From positions 89,540,587 through 89,604,586 of the forward strand of contig CM043966.1 in assembly GCA_014529385.2 (NCBI GenBank): a stretch of DNA of 64,000 nucleotides, in the 5' to 3' direction. This DNA comes from Adiantum capillus-veneris. Its lineage: Eukaryota > Streptophyta > Polypodiopsida > Polypodiales > Pteridaceae. Position 1 is the first letter of the stretch; each line of letters starts with the position of its first letter. The position numbers were made by a program, and so were the translations under genes. A model generated the notes under the pieces. The model saw nothing but the letters and a program-made list of their open reading frames with translations. It was not told where the DNA came from and searched no databases. Shown one piece after another: positions 19,879-31,112 of this stretch.

Positions 19879-21018
19879 TGTTAGGTGCAGCGGAATGAAT
19901 GTTTGCGCTTTGCTCAAGATGAGTGCTCCGAACTGTGCTTAAGGTTCCTTTTGTTCTTATGGAAGGGAGAGCCTTCCGTTTTAAATGAGAGAGTGCTATG
20001 ATCACAACAAAGTGAATGGACACTGTGCGTGCAAGTGTATGAGACTGAGAGATAGAAAGAGAAGAGAAATACGACACCAGAGACGTTGTAAAACCCTCCT
20101 CCGAAGGCCCCACTCTCGTCGACGAGAGTGGTCTACTTATGATAGCACAATCTCGTACAAATGGAATGCATGTGACTGATGCAAGTCTAGGCTATGTCGA
20201 TGACGACGACGGTGATGGCGAGACCGGCCTAAGGGCTGAAATCTGCAATCTTTTATCTGCTGTCCAAAAACGCTATGGGCTGAAATCTGCTGCGGGTCCA
20301 AAAACGCTGATTTTTGGGGCTGTTTCTGTGGGTCCAAGTCACTGAAATTCTGCAGGTTTAGAGCTGAAAACAGAGGTTCTTAAGGCTGAAATCTAATGGT
20401 CTTTTCGGGCTGAATCTGCTACTCTTCGAGGGCTGAATCTGCAACTATTTCATTGCTGAAAATCGCTGCATGCTGAATCTGCAAAGGCTGAATTGGGGAC
20501 CAAAAACGCTAGAGGCTGAAGTTCCCAAAAACACTAGGCTGAGGTTTTCTGCTGGCGATGCAAAAACGCTATCTGTTGGGATCTTCTGGCGATGGTGTCT
20601 AGATGCAAAAACGCCAAGCTTATGCTCTGCAAAAACGCTAGGCTTGAGAGGATCTTGCGGGGGAGATCTTGCTTCTTGCTTGGAGGGAGGTCCACCAAGG
20701 GATCTTGTTGAGAAGTTGCCTGCTGAGCTTGGCTCCTGTTGCCTCTTCTGCCAAATAGTGCTAGCTCTAGTTTGCTTAAATACAAACTTAGCAAAATTGC
20801 CCTACCTACTTTCCAACAAAAGTCACTTAAAAATAATAAGTGAAAAATATCAAAAATAGGTAAAATAGGCTAAATGCACTGGAAATTCCCCTAAAGGATT
20901 CTGATGGATTCTGATGGGAATGCTTATGATCATGTTGTGTGCAACCAGAGGATATGCATCTACACTAAGTGACTGGGCATGCACGGTCTACGAATAGACT
21001 CTCAAAAGCGCCAGATCA
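19879..21018 (-). repeat. 5' LTR of element D (1140 bp)
   Basis: A copy of 18475-19622 with scattered substitutions and one short deletion near 20555-20560. Confidence 0.9.
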
Positions 21019-21480
21019 CTTCTAATCTAGACTGACTGGACTGAACTGAACCCTTGCTATGTTGTAGCTTGTCCATGGACACATAGGGTTGGATGTGTCA
21101 CGTGACATGCACCAAGATATCAGTGAAACATCAATGCGATCTCGATGTGATGGCTATAATGATCACGCTTAATGTCTAAGATCTCGATGGGGATAGTGAT
21201 ATGAATGTGATTATTATTGTTCAGTGACACATGTCTTTATGCTAAGTGCATGGCTTGAGTTGTCAAAGGCGTGTATGCATAGAGTCAATGTCCATTGAGC
21301 TATTTTATTGTCCGCCTCTTTTGCAGGCATAATCGAGGGCAACAAAGTCATGTCGTGGCGACCTACCAACAAAAGATAGTGAGAGATCTGTTGTAACGTT
21401 GCCACTTAGAAAATCTGGTGCAAAAACTCAAGCCGTACGGCTATTGACATGGCAAGCTGTACAAAATGATGATGTGGCAT
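21019..21480 (+). other. Relict E, right part: tail and LTR-start-like sequence
   Basis: The segment near 21310-21345 (TTTGCAGGCATAATCGAGG) resembles the end of A's interior at 17215-17240. It is followed by a string like the start of A's LTR. A second LTR-start-like string is at about 21461-21500. Probably a decayed relative of A continuing from 18474 across D. Confidence 0.35.
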
Positions 21481-23200
21481 GCTTGTCGGCAGTAAAGCTT
21501 TTGGGCGTCATTTTTTCTTATTAGTAGCTCTGGAAGCGCCCACCTTTGTGTATCAATTTCTTTTGGGCCCAGTGCTTATAAAACAGTGCCCTATGTTAAG
21601 AGTTATGGCATCTCTTTGGATTCCTCCAACCACTTTGTGTCGCAACTACAATTTGTTTCAAAGTTCAAGTGTCAACTTTGTTCGTGTATCTGTTGTGGAA
21701 TTACTGCTCTAGATCAGTTTCTTGGGGGCTGTAAATGGGCACCCTTGCTAGGTGATGGAACTTGCGAGAAGATCTTCTTGTTGGAGCATAATGGATGTTC
21801 ATTTGCTAAGGCGACCAGACTGCAAGCAAAAACACAGATCCAGAAAAGGGGCTCAACCCAAAAACGCTAGGGTATGAGGAGGATGCTTAATGTAAAAAAT
21901 GCTAGGGACCTCCATTTAGATGGAGTTCAGAAATATGACATTGTGAGAGGGGAAAGGATCTTTTTCAAGTGGAATGAGCGGCATCAAGTTCCAGTGCCAA
22001 CAACCATTCGGTAAATGAGTGTCATCCAGTAAGTGCAACGTGCACATGTGCACGGTTTCTTGCACGAACATGCAAGTCCTATGAACAAGCTCACAAAATT
22101 GTTAGAACTAAATCCTTTTGGACGTTGTAGACACACCTTGGCTCCAAAGACATAGTAGTAGCATGTCCAAGTGGTACATAGAGACATGTGCACATAGCAA
22201 GTATGGATCCCCTATGTAGGGGATGCCTTCTTCTATCCCAAGTCACTTACAAACAACCATAATCCATAGGGGGGGGTGGGGGGTGCCGCCCAAAAGTGCC
22301 ACATCAACACTAGGTGCACTAAAATCTGGTGCTGAGCTTGACAAATCTAGGATCTTGGACCCTCAAGCCAATCTATCAGTGGACAACAATATGGCTCAAA
22401 CAGGCCAATAGAGTTACCTCTAAGTTCTACCTCACACACGTCCAGCACAGCCACAAAACAACCCTCACTCCCTAATCTGCTATGCAAAGATACAAAACCA
22501 ACACTGGATAGGAGGAAACTCTAGCAACAACAAGATGGAAGAAGGACTGCACCTCCTCACAAGAAACTGTAACCTCTGGTGCCACAGCCTCTGCTCAAAA
22601 TACCCAAGGAAAATAGTCCATGACAACAGAAAAGGCTGAGTAGAGGTCTCTATCAAAACACCAGACAATGCCCTTAGAGGATGCTCCCCAAAAAAGAGGG
22701 AAAAATCATTATTTATCATAACAGCTTTAGTAATCCAGGAGAATATTTAAGCATCATACGAGAAAACAGACCTTTCCTCTTACAAAACAATGAGCTCATA
22801 TTAAGGCCTGCACTCACAAGCCTCAAACATACATCCAAACAATGGAAAAACCCCAGATTAACATAGTTGGGTTCCTTGGGCCAGAAGCCTATTGGTTTCT
22901 CTCTCAACAAATACACTTTTCAGTTGGGGATTAGTTTGGTCAGTATATTTATTTTCCATGGTCCCTTCCCTATATTCAAATGTCTAGCAGGTGCATGAGT
23001 GTGAGAGCGGACACAATGCTTGCTGATTCTGCTTCTCTGCCTCAAGAAAATTCATTCTCATGGATGATCAAAAAAAGATGTGTGATGTGCACACAAACAT
23101 TATGGAGTGTGTGCACACACACGGTGTGTCCACGAGCACACTCATGAGCATGCAACAGCAAGACAATGTGTGTATGTGGGTGTGGGTGGGTGGGAGTGTA
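21481..23200. other. Unassigned intergenic stretch
   Basis: No supported gene. At 21845-21900 two words like the AAAAACGCTA motif of D's LTR occur, suggesting a small D-related fragment. A G-run lies at about 22266-22280. Short ORFs here show no recognisable domain. Confidence 0.5.
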
Positions 23201-23209
23201 TTTTGGGTT

Positions 23210-23245
<36 letters not shown>

Positions 23246-23302
23246 TCTTTTTTTTGGGGTTTGGGTTTGTTGCCGGGGGGGGGGGGGGGGGGGGGGGGGG
23301 GG
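23210..23302. repeat. (GT)n microsatellite with a 28-base G run
   Basis: (GT)~16 at about 23210-23242, a T/G-rich spacer, then uninterrupted G from 23275 to 23302. The G run could form quadruplex DNA or be mis-sized by sequencing. Confidence 0.95.
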
Positions 23303-23640
23303 TGTGGGTGTGTGTGCTCAAGTAAACACGCGTTGGACCGCATTTACTACAAAACACCATACGAGTTCTGAGAAAGAGGGCGAGTTGCATACGATACCTG
23401 GGTCGGATTCAATTGTACACCAAGACATGTTTACTGCTTGCAGCGTAGCACTGTCCTGAACTGCGTTTGTGTTATTCTTGTGCCCAACAGACCTCCCAAA
23501 CAATAAAACGTATGGTTTACTCAAATCAAGACTCGCTCCCTAAAATTTCCTCTACCTACTCACGAGCAACACCCACTCAAACTCTCATGGCATTCGTGCA
23601 AGGCGCAGATCAAAATAATAAAAAGAGAAATTGACAACCA

Positions 23641-24780
23641 TCATCTCTTTGAATAAGGGATTGAACTCTTGGTGGGCTCTTCAACTCTATAAAGAACAGG
23701 TGTCACCAATGTGTCAAAAAGGTACTTCTTGAGAACCCAACATTTGATGTTTCCTATTTTACGCATGTTCTCAAATGCATAGTATGCTCTCTTCTCGGCT
23801 CCCAGACGATGCATAGCACAATCATGCCACTTGTCATTGGTCGGAACCTCAAGGCCAAGGTACTTAAGTCTCTCAATAACTTCAAGTGCCTCATAATTGT
23901 ACATAATGCATGGCTTCTCCTTATGGTTGGTTTTCACAAGCATAACCTTTGGTTTGGATTCATTCACAATCAGCCCACTATGCAAGCAAAAGCTCTCAAG
24001 GACAACCATAAGCTTTTGTGCATCCTCGCTAAAAGCACTGCATCATCCATATTCAACAAAAGCATGATTACCGCATTGCAAATAGTGACCTCTTCAATGC
24101 CTTCTTCTTGCATAAAGTCAAGGACCATTTGTTCCAATTGATCGTTGTATTGACCAAAGAGAGTTCTTGACAACGGATATCCTTGTTTAATCCTAGTAGT
24201 GCTTACAAAAAAAATTGAAATTCCTCTAATTGACACGTTACCTTCTCATAGATTCGAGAAACCGTAAGCTTAAACTCACTTGGTACTTGGAGTTCTTCCA
24301 TCCTTCTCCACAAATTGTTAGGTGGAATCATATCAAAGGCTTTCTTCCACAAAGCAACAATACAATTGCTTGCCTTTCAACCGAATTTCCTCCATGAGAA
24401 CAGGAAGAGTGACAAGATGATCGATAGAGTTGTCAACAGAAACCTGCTTTTCCTTTTGCACGCTTGCCATTCTCTTCAACACAATCACTCAATTTTATCT
24501 CCATTACACACCCACCCAACTTTTTTATAAGAGACCTGATCATTATAGCCCAATAGTTATTTACATTCTTTACATCCCCTCCTTTATGCATAGGCTTGAC
24601 CCAATTAGTGCTCCAATCACAAGGCATACCATGTTGAAGTGCAAGGTTGAACATATCACACATCCAATCATGTATGAATTTCCCATCCATTTAATCATTT
24701 CACGCTTGATACATAGAAGATCTCCCGCTTTGCAAGTGGCGAACTTTTTGAGCCCTCCGCACACATCCTTAGTGGGAAAA
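23641..24780 (-). pseudogene. Decayed LINE (non-LTR) reverse transcriptase
   Basis: Three minus-strand pieces in LINE RT order. At 24690-24433: W-S-T-N-W-V-K-P-M-H-K-G-G-D with V-N-N-Y-W-A-I and G-K-R-A-K-G-K-A-G-F. At 24236-23970: R-I-K-Q-G-Y-P-L-S-R-T-L-F and the catalytic block L-L-L-N-M-D-D-A-V-L-L-A, where plant LINEs usually have Y-A-D-D. At 24009-23641: F-C-L-H-S-G-L-I-V-N-E-S-K-P-K-V and K-Y-L-G-L. Frameshifts separate the pieces and the RT 5' part is missing. No poly(A) tail or target duplication was found. Confidence 0.85.
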
Positions 24781-25147
24781 AAAGAGAGAGCATACCTAGA
24801 AGTGAACCATAAAATGGCATCTTTCCAACAGCTAGTTGTTCACATATAGTTGCCTAAAATGTGTGTACATATCCATAAGTTACCAAAACTCTCAACCTGC
24901 TTGCTCTTCAAGTTTCTCCAAAATCTTCCACACGCGTGTGGCTTTTTCTTGGACTTTTAAAAATTGATGATTGACTTCCCTCTTCTTCTCTTCTTTTAAA
25001 TTAATGTTTGGTATGTATGCAAATGACTTTTCTAGTTGTCTTTGTCCAGATTAAGAGAGAGAGAGAGAGAGGGGGGGGGGGGGGGGGGATAGAGATATAG
25101 AGAGTAAATGAGATAGACGTAGATACATATATATGTGTGTGTGTGTG
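24781..25147. other. Intergenic stretch with microsatellites
   Basis: An (AG)n tract runs directly into an 18-base G run (about 25053-25088), followed by (AT)n/(GT)n at 25128-25150. Element G inserted into the latter. No gene seen. Confidence 0.7.
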
Positions 25148-25453
25148 TGTCATAAAATATAATATCTAACCAACCCAAATGATTTTCTCATATTAAACTG
25201 ATCATTTAATGTGGGAGAATAGACGAGAACAAGGGTTAGAATATAAACACGTGCTTATGGATCTATGTCAACATGGGGCCAAGGTTAAAGGGGTCCAAAT
25301 GATAGATGATCTATCAAAGAGCAAGGCTAGCTAATGGAGCTTAAAATACCTTAGGGTTAGCTTCATTAAAGACCTCCAATAGTTAGTGTGAAAAGCCTTG
25401 GACCTTAGGTAAGCTAGGGATGTGCTTGAGGTGGGAACCCAGTCCAAGCATGT
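25148..25453 (+). repeat. 5' LTR of element G, first part
   Basis: Matches 40971-41270, up to the CATGT target of element F. The sequence resumes at 38729. Confidence 0.88.
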
Positions 25454-26014
25454 TGTTAACCCTCACGGCACACGGACACCCTATGATCTATAAACGTTGT
25501 ATTATTTAGAGTCAGGTACCGGGCTTGTCGGACCAATAGGAACAGGGTAAGGGTGATCGCCGATGACAGGCGCACTCTAACTGGAATATTCAAGGAGTTA
25601 GTTGGCTAAGTATGGGCGCCCAAGTGTGAATGGGGTGAACTCATATAAAAGCCACTAAACCTAATTTTTACTCATTCTCTCATTGTGCAATAGAAGCTGC
25701 TCTTGCTCCATCTCCACCTTCTCCTTCACCATGTCCTTGTGTGTGTGTGTGTGTGTGTGTGTGTACGTGTGAGAGGGAGAGAGTGTGAGAGTGTGTGTGT
25801 GATCGAGCGTTGCGACGGCACGACGGCAGCGAGGCGGTTGAGCGCGGCGTAGCGGTGTCTCCCTCTTCTTCGCGGCGCGGGAATCCTTCATTCGCAACTA
25901 CGCAGGAAGGTGAGTGACACACCATTCTCCCTTGTGAGCTTGTCTATTGTATGACTGTGTGCTAGGAGCCTTTGTGGCTCGCACACGGCGCGTAGCAAGT
26001 CCCTAGCCGTGACA
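25454..26014 (+). repeat. 5' LTR of element F (561 bp)
   Basis: TGTTAACCCTC to GCCGTGACA. It contains the (GT)n tract at 25738-25764 and a GC-rich part after it. The 3' LTR copy has a longer (GT)n(GA)n tract. A TATAAAA-like word (CATATAAAAG) near 25643 could be a promoter element. Confidence 0.95.
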
Positions 26015-26018
26015 TTTT

Positions 26019-26036
26019 TGGCGCCATTGCCGGGGA
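26019..26036 (+). promoter_or_regulatory. Primer-binding site of element F (Asp-tRNA type)
   Basis: TGGCGCCATTGCCGGGGA, four bases after the LTR. It differs at one position from the Asp-type PBS known from Athila/Tat elements. Confidence 0.85.
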
Positions 26037-26746
26037 GCTGCTGAAAACAGTAGAGAAAGACACAATGTTGTTGACTGCATTCAAGTTTTCTGTGTTCTGT
26101 TAAGCTCTGTTTTGCTAGCTCTATTAAGCTCAGATTTCAGCTTACACAGTTAGCATTTCTTACGTTTCTGCGTTTTCTGGTTTGCACTGCACAGTTCTGT
26201 CAAGTTTCAATTTTCTGCATTTTCTGGTTTGTGCACAGTTAACGTGAGTGAGGGGGGAGGTTATAAAAACGGACGATATTTAAGCGTGAGTGACTGGGGG
26301 ATCACTAAAATTTTGATCGGGATCGGTTCCCCAAGCCCAAGCCCAAGCCCAAGCCCAGGCCCAGGCCCAGGTCTCAGTCCTCAGTCTTATGATATATACT
26401 AGACTCACTCTTATATATATACCCTACCCCCTCAAGAGGGAATGAGAGCATGTGGGGCAAGTCCTCCACTCTCCTCCCTTCTCTTCCCACTTGCACCCTT
26501 AGACTTGCTATTTGGAGCCTAGTTCCCCAGCTAGGAAAAGATTGTTTCGGCCTTTTCTGGAGCAAAATAGAACCAAACGGTGGGCTGTAAAGCACAGCGC
26601 GTCCCTCCTAGCGATACGCTCGTTTCGAGCTATCACACGGCCCATTCCACGACACGCTCTAAAAAATCTAGCAAAAAAAACACGCAAAAAACTAGTCACA
26701 AGGCCTCCTAGAGCAGCTTTTTGACACCTTAGGGTATCAAAAGCAC
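26037..26746 (+). other. 5' untranslated leader of element F
   Basis: About 710 bases between the PBS and the first gag ATG. It holds a hexamer array (CCCAAG/CCCAGG, about seven units) at 26333-26371. No coding signal is supported. Confidence 0.7.
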
Positions 26747-27166
26747 ATGCACTTACGCTCTGGGCGGGTGCTAGAACACGAGCATATTGAGGGTGCCTCT
26801 GTTCATACGGACACCCATTACCCATCCACGATAGGCTCTAGACCCTCAGCGGGGACACAATGTAGCACCACCCAAGACCCTAAAATAGCCGCTAGTGATT
26901 CCTCCTCCGACTCAGAAATCATGGAAGCATACCCTACCCAAAACACTGAGGGAGAAGGCCATGCACCTCCCGAAGCTCCACAGCCTAGTACTAGTATGTT
27001 TAGCCGTTTCATGGAAACATTAGGTAGAGCTACTCGCTCGGAACCTGATGCAAAACGAAGGGGGTGGGGAAGTGGACTCTCCTTTCACATCGCACGTGGA
27101 CCCCACACCACCAAAGAGTGTCCATGTGGATATCCTGCCAACTTCTTACCAAGAAGGCCCTGTTGA
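26747..27166 (+). pseudogene. Element F gag N-terminus
   Basis: A 139-codon frame starting M-H-L-R-S-G-R-V-L, the first good ATG after the leader. It is rich in Ser/Pro/Thr and acidic residues and contains M-F-S-R-F-M-E-T-L-G-R-A-T-R. It is in a different frame from the main gag. The two would join at a single-base indel in the G-rich stretch at about 27056-27070, so the frame after that point is a shadow. I infer that this was once the start of the polyprotein. No domain is recognised. Confidence 0.65.
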
Positions 27167-30100
27167 GCTGCCTCCTTCAGAAGTTCCCTCTAGAGTACCA
27201 TTGGTGACAAGTAAAACCACGGGGAGCAACATTGCTTCTACCTCACAAGAAACCGTTAACACGTCGACTCTAGAAGGATTTTTCATTAATGATCATTGGA
27301 CATACGACCTCCACACTGAGGTGTTGACGGATCTACACTCTGGCCACGCCTACCATGTAGGATGGATAGAGATTGTACAATCCACCTCTAGTGCCACGAG
27401 CATCGAAGATCAACAGAAAATGATCTGTAATGTTATCCATGGCATTATTCAATCAGAAAGGCAAAACCGAGGGATAAATATACTCTCAACTAGCCCCATG
27501 AGATTTCTGGATACGAGCAAGGCTCAACAGCCTACTCTATCACAAATGGAGACTCCTCTAATGAGTCCCATGGACCCATCTTACGTCATTTCACTTGGGG
27601 TCTCTATGCAATCTGAGCCTCCGAGCGACAACTTTAGCTTCCCTAACTTGGCTCAACCCTCTATTAAGGAAAACATAGTGCTCACTCCAGGGATAGGCCT
27701 AACAGAGAATGTACCGATGACATCTACGGTTAGCGCAGTGCCACTACCTAGTGTCGTAGTACCTAATATGGGGCCTTGACCGTATGTGCCTCTAGCCCCT
27801 TATGCACACATGGCCCCCACACCTCCAATTGTACCACTTGTTTATGCTCCTCGAGTGCCGCTCCCTAGCCCTTATCCGAGTGGACCTATGCCCGGTTATG
27901 TTCCATATCCTGCATCATCCACACATATGCCAAGACCGGTACCCGTCCCTCTCCCACATATGATTCCAAGAGTACCTCCAACGGCCCTGCCTCCTCACAT
28001 AGGTGACTTGGCAGCGTTTGCTCAAACCATAGGTCGATCTATCGCGGAAAATATGCGTCATGCATCTGATAGAGAGCCTAGAAGTAAGGCAGTACAAATT
28101 GCCAAACTCACGCAAAAATTCAATGGGGACGAAGATGCTAGAAAACACATTGAAGTGTTTGAACAAGTATGTGATTCCTTAGGGGAACGCAACGAACTAC
28201 ATAAGTGCAATGCCTTAAGCTTGACATTAAGTGGGAAGGCTGGAGATTGGTATAGAACCCCAAGGGTGGACGAGAAAACAATCTACCCTACCCTTCGAAG
28301 GTTGTTTCTAAAGGAGTACATACGAGAAGGTGTGCTTTGGGGTGTAGCATCTCAGCTACAGAAGGCCGAACGTAAGGAAGGAGAGTCAGTAAGGGACTTC
28401 ATTAGTCGTCTAAAGCACTTAAACTCTCGCTGCCCTGTAAATGAGCGCTTCAACAATAACCAACTGCTTGATCGATTCATTCGAGGGTTGAGGAATGAAG
28501 GAATCTATAATGGACTAGTGATTAGAGGTATCACAACCTGGGAAGATGTCACTGCCAATGCAATCCAATTAGAGGACAACTTGATGATAGCAGGCATGAG
28601 GGTGTCTACTGACACGAGATCCACTAGCTCACAAGCCATTGAGTATGAACCCATGACTGCAAAGCCCATTGCCAATGAGCCAAAGGTATTTGAGACATTC
28701 TTGACAGACCTCACCAAGGCAATCCAAGAGTCTCTTAAGGATAATCGACCCCCTCAAAATAGTCACATGTATCCAAGAAGGGAGCAACAATGGTGTTCCA
28801 TTTGCTTAGGTCCACATAGCACTAGTGAGTGCCCTACGTTTAGAGTAAAATTTAATGGAACTTGCAACACATGTGGTAGGTATGGTCACCAAGCTAAGGA
28901 TTGTTTAATGATCAAACGTATGATGGCAAATAGACCACCTGTAGCCTGGACGGATGCACCTCGAGCTCCTGTAGTGATGCCTGCTCCACCTGTTGGGCAA
29001 CTACCGCAACACATGGTCCCTAGATCTCAAAATGTTGTACAAGCTACACCGCTACCACCTCCTGTGCTAGGACCGCAGCCCCCGCATCCAAGAGTCGCCC
29101 CTATGAACCAAGTGGGTTGCGAGCCATCTAATGCTTATGCAGATGGCTGTGAGGAGGAAATAGACACTAGTATTGCCTACGGACTTGATACATTGGAAGA
29201 GTGTCCTATATACTACATGGAAGATTGTTGGGGGCAAGTCAAGCCGGTTTATCAAGCTGCTGCTCTCGCATCCAGAGGTCAAAATATCAACACCCAGGCT
29301 AGGAGGCCACCTCTTCAATGCTACGAGTGTGGTGGACCACATCAGGCAGCGGAGTGCCCTATTAGGCTGCAAAAGAATGCTGCACAGATGCAAATGAATC
29401 AAGGGAGCACGTCTGCAATGCCAATACTCACATGTAATCGTTGTGGCATAGATCACTTGATTGCCCAATGCTCCTATAACCCAAATGCGCCTAAAATCAC
29501 ACCTCTAAATTTGGTCGAAATTGCTAGTGTGACATCGCCAATACCACCCGTCGCACCCGCTTATGCAATTACACGGTCCATGCTTCAAGGGCCAGGCCAT
29601 ATCCTCGAAGAGAGAGATATCGCGTCAGTTATCCAAGCAAAGAAAAAGACGACACGAAGGAAGAGGTCGCAGAATACGGGAAATTCAAAGCCAAGTTCCA
29701 AAACAAACATAGGAACGGGAGATGACCCCGTGTATATGAATGACCTCGAGGATGATTCAGATTCAATCGAGACAATGGAGACTAGAACCAATACCACAAA
29801 GGAAAAGACCGACAAAGAAAACCGTAACATGGAACCAAATGAAAACCGAATAAGAGAAAACCATAAAGAGCCTCTGAAAACACCACAAGTGTTTCCAAAT
29901 CCAATCCAAGACCCCCAAGATAAACCGCAGGGGCAAAAAGGGAAGAATCGTAAAAAGAAGATTGAGACATACCCAAACCCAGTAGACGAGATTGAGCAGG
30001 TGAAACATCTAAGAGGTTTAGTGGAGGAGACTCAAGGGAAACTAGAACCAGAACCCATGCATGTCAAAATTCATGACACAGTGTTTCCCACGCAAGTTCA

Positions 30101-30545
30101 TCCACCCCACATGAACCATAGACCGTTAGCCATATCTAGTATCATCCAAGAAGGGAGTGAGGACGGGACATCAGAAAGTGAGCATACACCTTTCTTGTTG
30201 GAAAGGATGTTTAACAAAGGAATACCTGATCCCATTGAGGAATATGAGATTCCATCCTCACCAGTTCCTAGTCAAGGACCTACACCCTGCAAAATGCCAA
30301 TGAATGTTGCCAAACTAGTGGACTTCATGTCTTCTGAGGTCCGAACCACGATCATAGCAAAGCTGTATGGAGATCCTGAGTTATTCCTTGCACTTCGAGC
30401 ATTCCTTAACGGAGAGCTACGAACGGGATTACCGCAGTTTGCGCAACCAAGTAGGCCTGACTCGATTATGATTGATGAGGAAAACCATGTGCAATCACTT
30501 GACTTAGATGGACACGAGTCTTTGATCGAGGTACCCATTAACTAA
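27048..30545 (+). pseudogene. Element F gag: capsid and four zinc knuckles
   Basis: One frame from 27048 to 30545, with a TGA at 27777-27779 (one C-to-T from CGA). A Pro-rich segment leads to the Retrotrans_gag capsid core at about 28080-28600 (L-T-Q-K-F-N-G-D-E-D, D-W-Y-R-T, F-I-S-R-L-K-H-L-N, F-I-R-G-L-R). Four Cys-His boxes follow: near 28796, 28862, 29320 and 29434. The second is the canonical CX2CX4HX4C and the other three are CX2CX3HX4C. A Lys/Glu-rich linker and an acidic tail complete it. TAA at 30543-30545 separates it from the protease in the same frame. Confidence 0.9.
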
Positions 30546-31112
30546 TTAGGGCAGTATTTTGAAGGCGACGAGTCTAATGCGACCCTACCCATCACTACCA
30601 AGGGATTAACTATAAAGGGAATTCTTGATGGTGGTGCGGGAGTTAGCATCGTTACAAAAGATTGTTGGGAATCCATGGGAAAACCCCGCCTCAGTGTTAC
30701 TAACATTGTGGTAAAGATGGCAAATGGTACCATAGCCAAACCTATGGGGATGCTCAAGGATCTTAAGATCAAAGTTCTAGGACACAAGGTACGACATACG
30801 TTCATTGTAATGGATTTCTCTAAACACCTTATGTCATATGAAATGATTTTAGGACGACCATTCATGAGGGAAGCACAAATGGTTCATGATTGGTCTAAAA
30901 ATCATGTCTATTTGCAATTCCAAGACTCTGTCCTTAGAGTGGATTTAGTGACTGATAAGGTACACCCCTTAGGGAGTAAAACCATTATTGATCATCGCTC
31001 TGACACCACAGTTCACTCGACCCCACTACAATATTGTTACACTTGTAAGAAGGATACAGACATTGGCCAAGATTCTCCTTACATGGATGTGTTACCGGGT
31101 ATGACGGAATGA
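30546..31112 (+). pseudogene. Element F upstream aspartic protease
   Basis: In frame with gag after a TAA. It reads I-L-D-G-G-A-G-V-S-I-V at 30621-30653, where D-G-G (30627-30635) replaces D-S/T-G. D-G-G is common in plant Tat/Athila-type proteases, so it need not mean loss of activity. The flap region follows (V-K-M-A-N-G-T), then H-T-F-I-V-M-D-F and E-M-I-L-G-R-P-F-M (about 30840-30865), the usual second hallmark. A spacer with two Cys residues ends at TGA 31110-31112, one C-to-T from CGA, and the frame continues into RT. Confidence 0.85.

Larger units (their letters stand above)
18475..21018 (-). mobile_element. Non-autonomous LTR element D (large LTRs, tiny interior)
   Basis: Two direct repeats (18475-19622 and 19879-21018) read TGTTAGGTGC to GCCAGATCA on the plus strand. 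On the minus strand the right copy is followed, after one base, by TGGTATCAGAGC, a perfect initiator-Met PBS, so it is the 5' LTR and the element runs leftwards. A purine-rich tract (minus strand GTGAGAAAAAG) precedes the left LTR. The interior is only about 256 bases with no domain. No clear 5-bp duplication is seen (TGCAC left, CTTCT right). It would depend on another element's proteins. Confidence 0.88.

Noticed and set aside
18581-20859. Repeated small ORFs in both copies of D's LTR
   Set aside because: They are short, overlap LTR signals and match no domain; repetition reflects the LTR pair.
18470-21023. 5-bp target duplication for D
   Set aside because: The flanks TGCAC and CTTCT do not match; shifting the boundaries by a few bases does not help.
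29585-30008. Minus-strand ORFs opposite gag of F with hydrophobic residues
   Set aside because: They are reverse shadows of the Lys/Asn-rich gag linker.
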